From Phyto melanocephala (taxonomy: Eukaryota; Arthropoda; Insecta; Diptera; Rhinophoridae), in assembly GCA_941918925.1 (NCBI GenBank), contig OW799233.1, forward strand, positions 79,239,797 to 79,303,796: 64,000 nt of DNA, written 5' to 3'. Shown here piece after piece: positions 46,425-59,034 of the stretch. Position 1 is the stretch's first letter. The number at the start of each line of letters is the position of its first letter. Under the pieces are notes generated by a model. The model was not told the DNA's origin, did no database searches, and saw only the letters and a program-made list of their open reading frames with translations. The position numbers were made by a program, and so were the translations under genes.

Positions 46425-47180
46425 TTTTTTGTTTACCGACATGTCTGATAGATATCTGACTGATTTCGTACAGAAATGTCTAAGTTTTTTTCATTCCTTT
46501 TGTTTAGGATTTTTTGTTTTTTTCTTTACTTTACTTTCTTTTCTTTCTTTGCCTTTACCAATTTTGTAATCTTGATTTTGTTTGTTTTACAAATTGTTTA
46601 TTTAAGTTATAAAGTGCAACAAAATAGGTGATATTAAAAAATTTAATTTATTGATGTGTTAAAAAAGTTTAAAAGTAATATAGAAAATGATTGTTTTGTG
46701 ATTAATAAACAATATATATAAAAAGAGTGTCACGTCAGGCTTTTCGGAAAAATGTTCAAAAAGATGCGTATTTGGTTTTTCAAGTTAGCTTAAAATATTT
46801 AAAAGAATTGTTTTAACTATTATATCTGGCATATAAAGAATGTGTATGAATATATGTAATTAAGTAATAAATTAAATGAATAAGAAATAAAACATAAAAC
46901 TGAGTTTTAATGTTTCAGACAAACATCCGATAAACTTTCAGAAATCTGCCAGAAATCCCGAATTTCCCCGCTTTTTCTTTCAGATTTCTGTAAGATTTCT
47001 ATCAGACACGTCGGTAAAAAACTCAGAATTTCCCACGACATGTCTGTCAGAATTCATGCCAACCACTTCATATGCTTGGCGGTCAGAAGTCTGACAGATT
47101 TCGTATAGAATTCTTACTTGTTTGTCGACATTTCTTACAGACATCTGACAGATGTCGGACAATTTTGCAGGCTGGGATCT
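46425..47180. repeat. Region of degenerate TCTGACAGA/GAAATCTG inverted motifs
   Basis: Clusters at 46435-46485 and 46915-47170 hold many short forms of GACATCTGACAGAT, TTTCGTACAGAAATGTC and their complements, in both orientations, around about 430 bp of plain AT-rich DNA. It may be a foldback or MITE with sub-repeats. A 60-codon frame on the minus strand is a by-product of the repeats. Confidence 0.45.
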
Positions 47181-48787
47181 TATAACTTTTAGATTATTTT
47201 GCCAAATTTCAGTTAAATTGAACCGAGAACTATTTGGCGTTTAAGTTCTTGACTGGAAACAAATATCTGACGTTCTAATTGAATATATAATATATTTTTG
47301 CTATTTTCAAACAATTGAAAGATGACTCTACGATAAAGCACAATTGTATAATTTATATAAACTAAATATTTCTTATGGTATGCAAATAAAATATAACCAC
47401 AGAAGTCGAATGGATCATTTTAATTTAGCTGATGCAGAGTTTTTCATGAGATATCGTTTATCTTAGAGAATTGTTAAATTTATAGCAAAAATTATTTCAA
47501 AATACATTAAATTTTTAACCAATTTATTATCAGAGAAACAAGTTGTCATACATTTTTTCTTATTTTTAAAATTCATTCATTATATTTGATAACTACAAGT
47601 TAACTAACTCTTGCCTATTGTTAACGAACAATTTTAATTTATAGTTAAAACTTCAGCTTAAGCTTACTGAAAGTTAGTAAACTTTTACGTTAAATTTATT
47701 TAACTGAATATTATGTTAATATGCCTAAGTAGGTTAGTTATGAAACTAAATTTTAAAAATCTTAATTATGGAAAAATGATTTTCAAATACCTAATATTTT
47801 GACTAAAATATCTTCAAAATATAGGTAAAATCTTTTGAATAACTAATGACGTAAGAAAATTAACGTATCATAATACCTATAATTTGATAGACATAAAACT
47901 ATAGAAAAATCGTAAAAATTTCACAAACAAATAATCCATCGCAATAACGAACTCCAACATATCGTACCACATTTCACCACCCTCTACCAACAAAAACAAA
48001 AAGTAAATATATAATAATAAAAACAAATTCGTAAAATTTCTTAATTTTCTTGAAAGTTTTATATTGTTTGCATTCAAATGATTTATTATAAATAAATTAA
48101 ATATTTTTTGCAATAATATAATTGATATATAGTAATTGATGTAATTTATAAAAGAAAAGTAATATAAAAATAAATTCTATTCACAGATATTTTCACTTTT
48201 ATAATTGTGTGTTTAATAGTTTTTGGTTTGATAAATTAATAATCTTATTATTTTTAAATAATTATGCACATTTTTAACAGGTACATTATTAAGCAAGTTT
48301 TTAATGTTTTTTTTTCGTAAATAAAAAGTGATGATTACGTTAATTAAAAATTTTCATAAGCAACTTATACAAAAACAAATTCAAAAAAATTAACAATAAT
48401 ATATTAAATATGTAGCAAGATTTTTGTTAATAAAATTAACGTCAATTAAAAAATATTTATGCTTGAATTAAAGACTCGATTGGATTGGTTGGGTCTGTAG
48501 CTTTGATTGTAAAAGTGTATGTGTAGTGGTGAGTTTGTTGCAAAATTAAAGGCCTGTTGCATTAGACTTTCCATTTCTTTTTGTGTATGAATGTAAAATA
48601 CTTTTTAACACACAAATGAAGAAAACAAAATTAATTAATTTTTTTTAATAATCAAAGAGTTCAACTACATATAATCGGGTTTAATGCAGAAACACATAAA
48701 TTTGTTAAAGATTACAGATGGTAGATAGATTTTGTTCATTCGTTTATTTTTTTTCTTTTAACGTACACTTAATTCAAACTCATACAT
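47181..48787. other. Repeat-poor intron DNA
   Basis: No transposon or coding structure seen apart from the likely 3' UTR of the short Mf isoform (about 48700-48787, AATAAA on the minus strand at 48743-48748). Confidence 0.4.
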
Positions 48788-48813
48788 TTAGGCTTCAACC
48801 TCAGCAGCACATA
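48788..48813 (-). CDS. Mf: Candidate alternative last exon of Mf (short isoform)
   Basis: On the minus strand TTCTTTGCAG is a strong acceptor followed by 26 nt. With the single base carried from the 60041 donor these read VCAAEVEA and a TAA stop. Phase agrees, and an AATAAA lies about 40 nt after the stop (48743-48748 on the plus strand). The resulting protein would be about 312 residues from the first visible exon and would lack the coiled-coil tail. It sits in repeat-free intron sequence. The evidence is a short frame with good signals only; RNA data would decide. Confidence 0.5.
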
Positions 48814-49629
48814 CTGCAAAGAATCATTAGATCATAGAAAGAAAAACACATTAATATTAGCTAAAATTCTCCAAATATATGAAATCAATCATGTACACAT
48901 GTTTATGATGAATGCATGAAATGTTAAAAACAATTGTTCAATTCACAACCCCCTACTGTGTGTTGTATCGTCTATTGAAAAACAGTTTGCTTTATTTACT
49001 TCCGAACACAATTTCTGTTGTACTGTTAAACGTCAGGCAGATAAAAAAATAGGCATGAAAAGTTAATCAAATATTACTTCCGCAGAATTGCATAAAAAAT
49101 TTCAAAAAATTTTTAGTAAAAACTTTTAGCAAGGTTATAAAAAATTAACAAAACATTTGAGTTAAAAAATATTATATGTATATGTATTTAGTATTTAGTA
49201 TTTTGGAAGCAAAAAATACTACAAAAATTATTGTTTGATTCTGCAAATAATTTTTATTGCCCATCCCTGTAATAATTCAATACAATATTTACAATTTTAT
49301 GAAATGAAATTGTATTTTTATAAATACAAAATGTTTAAATGAAAATATCCAACAACAATACATACAAAAGAAGAATCAACTGGGGTTATGAATTGAATTA
49401 ATAATAAAAGTGTTAGTCACAAATGTTAAATAGCATGTAGGCATGCAAGTATGAATATACATATGTATGTACATATATAAATATGCATTTATGTATGTGG
49501 ATGGATGTGCAGTGTACATTGACACATTCAGCCACAGACATTTTATTTTTACCAAATTTCAATAAATTCTCCTTTAAATATTCTTTGGTGCGTACACAGA
49601 AGATTTTTAATTTTACAAACTTTAATTTT

Positions 49630-49705
49630 TTTCTATACGCACAACTCGGACGAATAAGGAATTTTCCGTTACGAATATGAAAATAAACACAATTTGTCGT
49701 GCGAT
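49630..49705 (+). mobile_element. Harbinger MITE end fragment
   Basis: CGCACAACTCGGACGAATAA then GAATTTTCCGTTACGAATAT and AAATAAACACAATTTGTCG follow the first 80 bp of the MITE at 11044-11762 with about one change in five. The rest is absent; a family B DINE begins 45 bp later. Confidence 0.5.
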
Positions 49706-49748
49706 TTACAATAGGTTTATTTTTATTATCCACGGTAACATTAATAAT

Positions 49749-51540
49749 ACCCATCACCAAATAAATAGGTTGGGCGCATATTCATCTTGTCATTCCGTTT
49801 GTAACAAATCGAAATATTCATTTTAGACCCCATAAAGTTTATATTTTTGGAGTCCTGGTTTAATTTTAGGACGATTTAAATATGGCCGTTCGTCTGTTAA
49901 AAGCACAATAGAGCTCAAACAGAAAATCTAGGGCATATAATTTTAACAGAATATTTCTAGTATATCAGAAAATCGGTGAAAGCGGAGGAAAGCTTCTAAT
50001 GCAAGAGTAGGTCGTAAAAAATGTGATAGCGATAAAACGCAATGACGTAGAGTGCAACAATTTCTCAAGTATATTTACTGATTAAGAAAATTATGTTGCT
50101 TCGAGAACTACGAAAATCGAAAAATGTTCAACAATTTATTTCGCACAGTATCCTTTTAAGTATAGTTATAATTTCGAACGCCATAAAACCGACAAAATAA
50201 GATGTAAGATGCCAAAATTTCACTAATGTAGCTTATTTCTCAATATTATTGTAAAACGGAAAATTAAGGTGAGCCGCCTACTTTAACACCCACCTCCCAT
50301 ATAACACTTTTTCTAAAATTCATATAATTTCTCAATGGGCAAATAATACGGAAAAATAATGGTATCTGTGTAGAAATCATTATCAGAAATCACATTCACA
50401 CGTCTCCTTTGACGCCCACTTCTCACATAAGGCATAATCTTGTATGAATTTAATTTAAAAGCTCAAAATCGACAACAACTGCTAAGCTATACTGAAATTT
50501 TATGTATGATGCTTTCTGGTCAATAGCATTATAACAGTAAAAAATAAAGGTGACACACCCACTAAGGCATCCACCTCCCATATAATACTTAATATTGACA
50601 TAATTTCTATTTAGGCAAAGATTTGGCAAGAACAAGGGACTCTAAGTTGCAATATGTAAGTTAAGTTTGTTATCAGAAATTACTTTGACACGCCTACTTT
50701 ACCGCCCGATTCTCACATAATCAACTATTAATAAAATTTAAAAGCTCATATAAGCAACAGAATTAGATGTACGTACAATGCTAAAATTTCACAAGTATGG
50801 CTATCTGGACAATGTTATTAGAATAACAGAAAAGTAAGGTGACTCGTTCGCATTAACGCCAACCTCTCATATAATTAATATAATTTCTATATCGATAAAG
50901 ATACAATCAATGAAATTTAAAAGCTTATAAAAGCAAAACAATTAGAAGTACGATGCTGAAATTTTACAAAAGTAGACCGACCACCACCTTTATTGCGTTT
51001 TTTTTTTAATTCATATTATCTATAGATAATAAAATATTTTGGTAGAATAAAGGACTGTCTATATGTCCATATCTTAGTTGAATACATTAACACCAGGCTA
51101 AAACTTCGTGAGTGTGGTTTTCTGGCTAAATTTAACTTAAAACTAAAAAAGTAATATGAAACACACCCTTTATTGTACTTCTCCCGTAAAAGGTTTTTAC
51201 TCAAGTGGCATACCTACACAAAATAAATATTAATTTTTAGCTACCGCCTTGTATAGCCTTCTGTTTCCGTAAAAATACAATACTGTGGTAAAAAAAAGTT
51301 GCTTCTACCACTCCTATTGCAAAAATACTTTAGGCTCCATTTGCGACTAAGCATAAGAAAATAATTTAATGGCAAATAAAACTTAAAAAAATAAATTAAT
51401 ACATATTTGAGTATAAAGAGATTAACCAATGTATGTTAGAGTTGTAAACAAAACAATAAATTTTGTGGTACAAAAGTATTTCACAAAATAGGTGGTGGGT
51501 ATCTAAAATTCGGCACAGCTGAATATAGTGCTCTTAATTG
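49749..51540 (+). mobile_element. DINE-1-like element, family B, old copy
   Basis: ACCCATCACC start, GACCCCATAAAGTTTATAT core, repeated CACCTCCCATATAA interior blocks, 3' hairpin TTCGGCACAGCTGAA and TAGTGCTCTTAATTG. More diverged than the copies at 25300 and 43015. Confidence 0.65.
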
Positions 51541-51848
51541 TTTTTTTTTTTTTATTGAATAAAGTAACTTTTTGTATAAGAAAACGTGTATATGAGCGCG
51601 GATCCATAAGTAGGAAAAAGGTTTATCCTTTAAATAAATTGGGGATTCTTTTGTATTGCAATTAATAACACTTGAAATTTATTTTGAAAGTAAGAGCACT
51701 GTATTTGTTTAAACACACTCGGATGTTCTTTTTACAGTACTTTATTTATTTCACTTACTATTAAAGACCTTTATTATCAAACTCACTTTAATACACAATT
51801 AACCAGCTCTACTGTTATACTGATCATGTTAGCTGTGTTGTTCGATTA

Positions 51849-54764
51849 CACTGCTCGACAAAATATCATTTTTTGTCTTCCCGTTAATTAAAACTATGTA
51901 GACTATATGGATTTTGATGCGCTGAACGCAAATCCGTTGTTGTCTTTTTTTTCATCAGATCGGGAATTTTTTTTTATGGGCGTGGCAAATTGTTTCCCCT
52001 AAATTAGTCAGGTACGGAGACATATTTCATCCTAACTCGAGAACCAGTTATCCGATTTTCAAAAATAAAACATCAGAAGATGTGTAACAAAATTGTATTT
52101 ATTTTAGTCTAACAGAATTTTTCTCTATCTCTTATCGTTTTAGAATTATTCAAAAATTAATGGAAGAAAAAATTTTTTTCGTGCAAAATTCGTAATATTT
52201 TTCAATTTCAAAATGAAATTAAAAAAAATATAAAGCAAATATTTAACATTTTAAGCTTTTTTCTAAGAGCTACTTAGAAATAAAAAAAAACCATAAACCA
52301 TAAAAATCAGTTACAAAATGTAGATTTTATTATCAATTTACCGCAGGTACCCAATATTGTAATGCAACCAGCCTTACATATGATATACGTAACATTTCGT
52401 TAGTTGAGCAGGTAATGGAACTAAAGTACAACGGTATTTTGCATAGTTCTTGGAATTAAAATTTATAACAGTATTTTTCAATTACGTGTGATATCAAATT
52501 AAGAACATTAGGGTAGATTCTAGTATTTATTGTATGTATAGAAGCTGATGGACAATAAGTGAATCACTTTTAATTTGAATATCGTGCGGTTAAAATCGGC
52601 AACAGTAAATAGATCTTATAGTGTTATTTGTTATTGTGTAAAGAAATAAAGCAATTAAAGAATCCACAAATCTCCAAATTTATTTTGTTACGTATGTGGC
52701 GATCTAACTTTAAGTTCTCAACGGGAGACAATATCTTCCAAACTTAAAGATGCTTATTGCCGTTATTTTGGGTTTCCTATCGATAATAGAGATAAAAATT
52801 GGCTGCCGAAAATATGTTGTAGTAGCTGTGCAAGTTCTTTAAGAGGTTATGTAAAAGGAAGTCATAAGTCTTTGCCGTTTATGAAGCCAGCGATTTGGAG
52901 TGAACCACAAAATCATCAAAATGATTGCTACTTTTGCCATACTAAAACACGTGGGCTTACCAAAAAAACCAAAAATAAAGTTACATATCCAAATACCTTA
53001 TGCGTCAAACGACCAGTTTACAAGTAAATTTTTACCTCCATTGCCTCCTGCAGACGATGAAGAAGATGGGCTTTCTGCAGCAACTGAATCCACTTACGCC
53101 AGCATGGATGTTTCTTCTCATTCATTTCGAAGTCCAACGAGTAAATCTTATTATCCGAATTAAATTGATATGAATAACTTAGTTCGTAAATTAGGGCTCT
53201 CAAAAAACAAGTCTGAGCTTCTTGCATACCAATGAAAAGAATGGAATTTGGTGCAAAAGGACGTTAACGTCTCGTACTTAAGAAATAGAGAACAATCTTT
53301 TTTGAGTTATTTCAGCAAAGAATAAGGTTTGGTATTTTGTGATAATGCTGATTGACTTTTGCGACAACTGTGTTTCAGTCATAAATCTGAGGATTGGCGG
53401 CTTGTTATTAATTCATCTAAGACAAGTTTGAAAGCCGTTTTAATTCACAATGGCAACAAATTCCCATCTGTCCCACTCGCGTATGCAAGAAATAAGTATG
53501 AAAGAAAACTATTGTAGCATGAAGATGATACTACAAAAAAATGAAATATTCACATTACTCATGGAAAAGTCGTAGCAATGTTAAATGGATTGCAAAATGG
53601 ATATACTAAGTTTTATTGCTTCTTATGTAAATGGGATAGCCGCGCAAAAGAAAAACACTACAATGTTAAAATTTGACCGAAAAGAGTAAATTTTATTCCA
53701 GGAAAAAAAAAGTAGCAGAAGAGCCTTTAATTCAAAAAGAACAAATTCTTCTGCTTCCTCTTCATATAAAGCTAGGCCTAATGAAAAATTTTGTCAAAGC
53801 AATGAACAAGGATGGTGAAGCCTTTCTATACATTAAGAGCAAATTTCCTAGAATCAGAGATGCTAAAGTAAAAGAAGGCATATTTGTAGGTTCACAGCTT
53901 ATTAAGGACGAGGTCTTCTGAACGAAATTGAATGATGTGGACAAAAGGGCATGGGCAGCTTAAGCTACTTTTTTATTTTTACAATGTTTCCTAAATAAAA
54001 ATTAATAATTATTAACAAAAGTTTTGTGTTATTTTAAATAAAACAGGCTGTAAATATTTTAATTTTTTATTGTAATTTGAAGTTATCTACGGGTGACGAC
54101 AGGGTGGGTGCTTTATGCGAGGCGTTGCTACAAAATTACAATCTGGCAAATTTTTTTTGCTTGTATTTGTTTTTGTTGTACGAAAATAGATAGAAGTAAA
54201 AAGTTGCCATTCATTGTTGCTAAAAGTCGCTTTAGTGCGCCCACTCTGACGTTGTTTGCTGCATTACACATATTTGGTCAATATTGTGACAATAAAATCC
54301 ACATTTTTTAACAGATTTTTATGGTTTATGGATTTTTTTATTTCTAACATAAGTAGCTCTCAGAAAAAAGTTTAAAATGTTAAATATTTGCTTTATATTT
54401 TTTAATTCCATTTTTAAATTGAAAAATATTACGAATTTTGCACGAAAAAAATTTTTTTCTCCATTAATTTTTTAATAATTTCAAAACGATAAGAGATAGA
54501 GAAAAACTCTATTCAAAATAAAATGAATAAAATTTTGGTACACATCTTCTGGTGTTTTATTTTTGAAAATCAGATGACTGGTTCTCGAGTTAGGATGAAA
54601 TATGTTTCCGTACCTGACTAATTTAGGGGAAAGAATTTGCCACGCCCATAAACAAAAATCCCGATCTGATGGAAAAAAACCGACAACGGATTTGAGTTCA
54701 GCGCATCAAAATCCATATAGTCCGCATAATTTCATTTAATGGGAGATTTTGCTGCTGAGCAGTG
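51849..54764 (+). mobile_element. Chapaev-3-like element, family 2, copy 3 (structurally complete)
   Basis: 2916 bp, ends CACTGCTCGACA and GCTGAGCAGTG, flanked by TTA on both sides (51846-51848, 54765-54767). TIRs of about 500 bp. It has no nested insertions, so it is the reference copy of the family in this window. Its transposase frames are broken. Confidence 0.8.
52640..53963 (+). pseudogene. Family 2 transposase, copy 3
   Basis: Plus strand. The zinc-binding N-terminus is readable at 52665-53025 (ICCSSCASSL also seen here, CYFCH). The overlapping frame 52900-53163 (LPPLPPADDEEDGLSAATES) follows. Then come EDWRLVINSSKTSLKAVLIH at about 53390, VVAMLNGLQNGYTKFYCFLC at about 53570, and 53673-53921 (LHIKLGLMKNFVKAMNKDGE, FLYIKSKFPRIRDAKVKEGI) to KRAWAA and a stop near 53961. 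The first catalytic Asp of family 1 (FIDSSK) is replaced by Asn (VINSSK). The C-terminal HGERFHQ region is absent, so all family 2 copies seem to derive from a shortened, inactive gene. Confidence 0.65.
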
Positions 54765-54915
54765 TTATTTATAATAACATAGTGGTGGTCTGTAATTGTA
54801 CATAAACTACTACAATTTAAACTACTGTAACTTAAGCTACTGTAAATTAAACAAATGAAATTATTATGTTAATTAAGCTATTTAAATTTAAATCTGTAAC
54901 AATATTTTTTTTATA

Positions 54916-54980
54916 CCCTTCACCTGTGATGCACAAGGGTATATATAGCTTTGTCATTCCGTTTGTAATTTATACAATTT
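54916..54980 (+). mobile_element. DINE-1-like family A 5' stub
   Basis: ACCCTTCACCTGTGATGCAC to TTTATACAATTTT, then unrelated sequence. Confidence 0.6.
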
Positions 54981-54984
54981 TTCA

Positions 54985-55470
54985 CTAACTTAAAAATACA
55001 AAAAGAACAATACAAATGCAAAGTGCCATATTTTGTGGCGGGCATATCTTTTTATTCTCAACTTGAATCAGAGTTCATTATTTTACAATTCTAGCTTCAT
55101 AAACGTAGAACACACAAAAAGTATAATAAAAATGAAAAAAGTACCTTTTCGGTCGCCCATAACATTTTTAGTATCAGCTCGAATCAAAAGTTTCTAATTT
55201 CATAATTCTAGTTTCATAATCATAGAAAATACAATCAGTACCAAAAAACGGGATTCGGGTTTTATCTGATGAAATCAAAAAAAAAAGTTTTTTGCAAATT
55301 CCTAGTAGTTAGGAAGTATACATTTTTCGGTATTTTCCCTCTTTTGGTACTTTTTTCTAAATTTCACAAAATTATATTATACAAATTTTATTTCTCTAGC
55401 TGTTTGCGTTTGGGCTGTGCGATGATTTATTAGTCAGTCAGTCACGTTACTCTTTTATATATATACATAT
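54985..55470. other. AT-rich repeat-like sequence, unclassified
   Basis: Contains two rough copies of a block of about 130 bp: TCAACTTGAATCAGAGTTCA with CAATTCTAGCTTCATAAACG, and TCAGCTCGAATCAAAAGTTT with TAATTCTAGTTTCATAATCA. Followed by TTAGTCAGTCAGTCACGTTA. No coding structure. Confidence 0.35.
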
Positions 55471-55474
55471 ATAC

Positions 55475-56110
55475 AGGTTGTCCGTTGGGAAGGTGTACTA
55501 CTTTGTTTTGCCGCTATTTTGGTAAACATTAGTCTTGACAGTCCATGTTTGGCAGTTGTGAAGTAGAGCCGTGGCAAAATTTATTATGGAAAAATATTCG
55601 AAAATCCAACGTATTTATCGTGTAGTGAATGATTTGGAAAAAAGAGGGACTGTAGCTGATAGGACAAAGCACGGACCATAACGCACTGCAAAATCAGCTG
55701 AAAATATTACTGCTGTTCAAGAAAGTCCATTCATCCAATCCATCAATCTCGATGGAAGCTTGGTCTTCAAAGAACAACTTTGGCCACAATTTTGCATTTT
55801 AGTCGGTTATGGGCAATGGAAAACCCTCAAATTATTCATCAGTCACCTTTGCATCCATTATAAGCGACAGCCTGGTATGCATTTAATCAGAAGAAATTAT
55901 TCGACTTTACTTCTTTGAAACTGAGAATGGCATAATGGTAACTGTCAATGGGAAGTGATATCGTTATATGATTGGAAACTTTTTAACGCCACAACTGCAT
56001 GCTTTGGGGTTGACTAACATGTGGTTTCAACAAGACGGTGTCACATCGCATACAGCGAGAATTACAATGAAATTACTGCGAGAAGTATACCTTTCTGGCG
56101 GACACTCTGT
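55475..56110 (+). pseudogene. Mariner-like transposase relic
   Basis: Recognisable pieces: KIQRIYRVVNDLEKRGTVAD, AKSAENITAVQES (linker), then VTVNGK, a stop, YRYMIGNFLTPQLHALGLTN, MWFQQDGVTSHTARITMKLL, where the QQDG-x-x-x-H-T-A block carries the second catalytic Asp. The C-terminal third acid and both ends are missing. Multiple stops. Confidence 0.75.
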
Positions 56111-56489
56111 CTTTATATGGTGTGAAAAAATATTTTGAGTTTTGTTATAAAATTTTGTAAAAAACACACATGTATGTATGTATTTGTTTTCTGATATAAA
56201 TTATAAACAAACAACGAAGAAAAAGCATTTGTTTGCTTTTTTAATCCCACCTGATGTTGCTGGTATTAAAGATATAAAAAAGAAAACAATTTGAGATATA
56301 TTTATATGTTAGACCTTATATTTTATGTAAATTGATAAAAAAAATTATTTTTTGTAAACAGGGTGGGGGAAATAAACAAAAAGAGAAAAAAAAATTATAA
56401 TTTCCTAACATTAGCAAATTTATTAAAAAGGGATCAGTCATGGATGGTCATTTAAGATCATCCTGTTGTTTAATATTATCTAACAATAA

Positions 56490-57770
56490 ACAAGTAAGAG
56501 GGCTATATTGGGATGTGCCGAATTTTTCATACTCATCACCAACTTTGTGTACTTTTATATCGGATTTTAACGGAAGCTGAAGAGCATGTATTATTAGCTT
56601 TGTGTGGGCATGGCACCTCCTACTTTTAAAATAATGTAATTAGTGTTTGATGTCAACTTAGATAATCCATTTTAGATTTATTTTTTCTTCCAAACTTTTT
56701 ATCCATTAGGAAATAATATGAATTTAAAATAAAGCGTTATATGGGAGGTGGGCGTTCAAGTGCGCTTTTCACCTTAATTTTGTGCCATTATAAAAAAATT
56801 TACCAGAAATCTATTTATGCGAAATTTCATCATCTAATACATATAATTCCATCTATTTTATGAGCTTTTGAATGTCATTGATAGCAGATTGTGCTAGGAG
56901 CGGGCGTTAAGGTAGGCGTGTTAAGGTAATTTCTGCAAATCAACCTAACTGAGATATTTTTTTATATGAAGTCCTTTATTCTTTCACAATCTTTGACCAT
57001 ACAAAAATAATAGTACCCTCTAAGTCTTCTGATTTTATGAGCTTTTAAATTTCATTGATAGTATATATGTTAAAAGTGGGCGTGAAAGTAGGCGTATCAA
57101 ATTACTTTCTACTAATGAATTCAACTAGGTAATTTATGCTATTCTTTTAATATCTTTGCAGTAGAGAAATTATAGGAATTTAAAATATGGTATTATGTAA
57201 AAGTGGCTGTGTCACCTTTTTTTCGTTGTAACAAATCTATAGGCCAAAAGGCAATGTATTGAAAAATTAAGGATGGTACATCTAAATTTGTCGGTCAATT
57301 ATGTTTAAAATTTTATATATACCGAAAAGGACACCGTGCGGTATAAACTTTCTTACATTTTGATATATAACTCCTTTCGTAATTTATGGATTCGAGCAAT
57401 TTTCAGGGAAAGATATTTTTTTTACTCAGGAAATATACATTTGAAATTACATCGCTCTACGTCAATGCGTTCAGGTACAATTGCATTTTATTCGAAGTTG
57501 GAAGGACATGGTTTTTTTCCCTACTCTTGCATTACGAGCTATAACTATCTTTCTAATACACCGATTTAGATTTTGTATAATAAATATTCTGGTAAATTTT
57601 AAGTTTATCGATTCGAGATCTATCGCGCTTTCAACAGACGAACAGACGTACGGACATAGCTAAATCGACCTAAATTAAACCAGGGCTCAGAAAATATATA
57701 CTTTAGATGTGTTCCAAACGGAATGACAAAATAAATATACCCCCACACTTTTTTTTTGGAGGTGGGTATT
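56490..57770 (-). mobile_element. DINE-1-like element, family B
   Basis: Minus strand from the GGAGGTGGGTATT end near 57770 through GGAATGACAAAATAAATATA and GTGGGCG/GGCGTG interior blocks to CAAGTAAGAGGGCTATATTG at 56491 with a decayed hairpin. Confidence 0.65.
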
Positions 57771-57779
57771 AGAACCGTG

Positions 57780-58335
57780 AGGTTTTTTGATTGGAAAAAG
57801 TGCCAAACCAAGCTGCTTTCGAGATGTTTAGTTTTTCCCAATATAGTATAAGGCATATTCCAACGCCTGGTATATTAGGTAACCTCTTTCAAAGTACTAA
57901 CCAACGAATTTTACTTTATATTGATTATTGTTAAGCATATCCAAAAGACGTACAAAACAAACCGTAAGTATTCTAAATGGGAAGGAGCAGATGACATGCC
58001 TTTTATTTGTTTGAGAATTCTTGATAAAATCAAATTGTAACTAAAGCTGATTAAAAGCGAAAAAAATAAAAAGTAGTAGTTAATGAAAAAGACAGACGTA
58101 AGTCAAATCGATTATGTAAAATGGACTTAGATGACAAACAAATTCGAACAATCTTGTTGAAATAAAGTGAAAATTTGAAAAAAAAAAAAAAACAAAAATG
58201 CTAAAATGCTAAAACCGAAATAAAAAACGCCTTCAGTGAAAATTAAGATAAAATTGAAAAATAAACTGAAAAAGAAAGCTAAAAACCAATAGTAAGAAAA
58301 TATAACTAAAATGAAAAAAAAAAACAAAAAAGAAA
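57780..58335. other. Intron sequence without a recognised feature
   Basis: A-rich, no domain or repeat match noticed. Confidence 0.4.
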
Positions 58336-59030
58336 TAACTAATGAAGAATTATGGAATTGAATTTAACAAAATGCAAATCTATGACTTTATGCAGATATT
58401 CACCGATTTTAAATGTTTACACTCTAAATGGCTCTAAATTAAATGTTGTTGACTCCTTTTTGGATCTGGGAATTCTATTTGATGTAAAAATTAATTTTAA
58501 CTCTAATGTTATAATGACAGTAAATAACACTAATGGGACAATTATCCTAATGTGACCAAAAATTTTTGCACGTCATTGGTAAGACCTTTACTGGAATATG
58601 GATCAGTAATTTGGGATCGCTAATATGATGTGTATATTCAAAAACTTGAATCGGTCCAAAAACAATTTTTGCTGTTCTGCCTTCGTAACTTGCGTTGGAA
58701 TCCCAATACCAACTTACCGTCATATATAATTATGTTGTAAAACACAAAAATGCAAAGACAATCAATATCTTTTTTAATTTAAACTAAAGAACGCCAGGGA
58801 TCAATCTATTCAGCGTTTTTTTTTCTTTTTTTTTTTTGCAATCTATGAACCGCTTATTAAGCAAAAATAGTAATCTCATGAAAGAGATACCAGTACAAAT
58901 AACTCTAAATCCTTAAAATAAACGTCGTCACTACCTCTACGGAGCATTCTTTTTGCAAAACATTTTCCTGTCAACTTATACATTAATCAAGGCATAAACT
59001 CCAATCCTGCCAAATATATACCACCTCCTT
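58336..59030 (+). pseudogene. Jockey-like non-LTR retrotransposon, RT C-terminal fragment
   Basis: MELNLTKCKSMTLCRYSPIL, LNGSKLNVVDSFLDLGILFD then a frame shift to LVRPLLEYGSVIWDR, YDVYIQKLESVQKQFLLFCL, RNLRWNPNTNL. This is the palm end and thumb of a Jockey-type reverse transcriptase; the YADD motif would lie just upstream and is missing. Same family as 9960-10480. Confidence 0.75.
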
Positions 59031-59034
59031 TTAA

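Noticed and set aside
46980..47162. Minus-strand frame with Ser/Asp/Arg repeats (SDICQMS, SDRQAYE, SDRHVVG)
   Set aside because: Direct consequence of the short GACAGA-type repeats there; no start context or splice sites.
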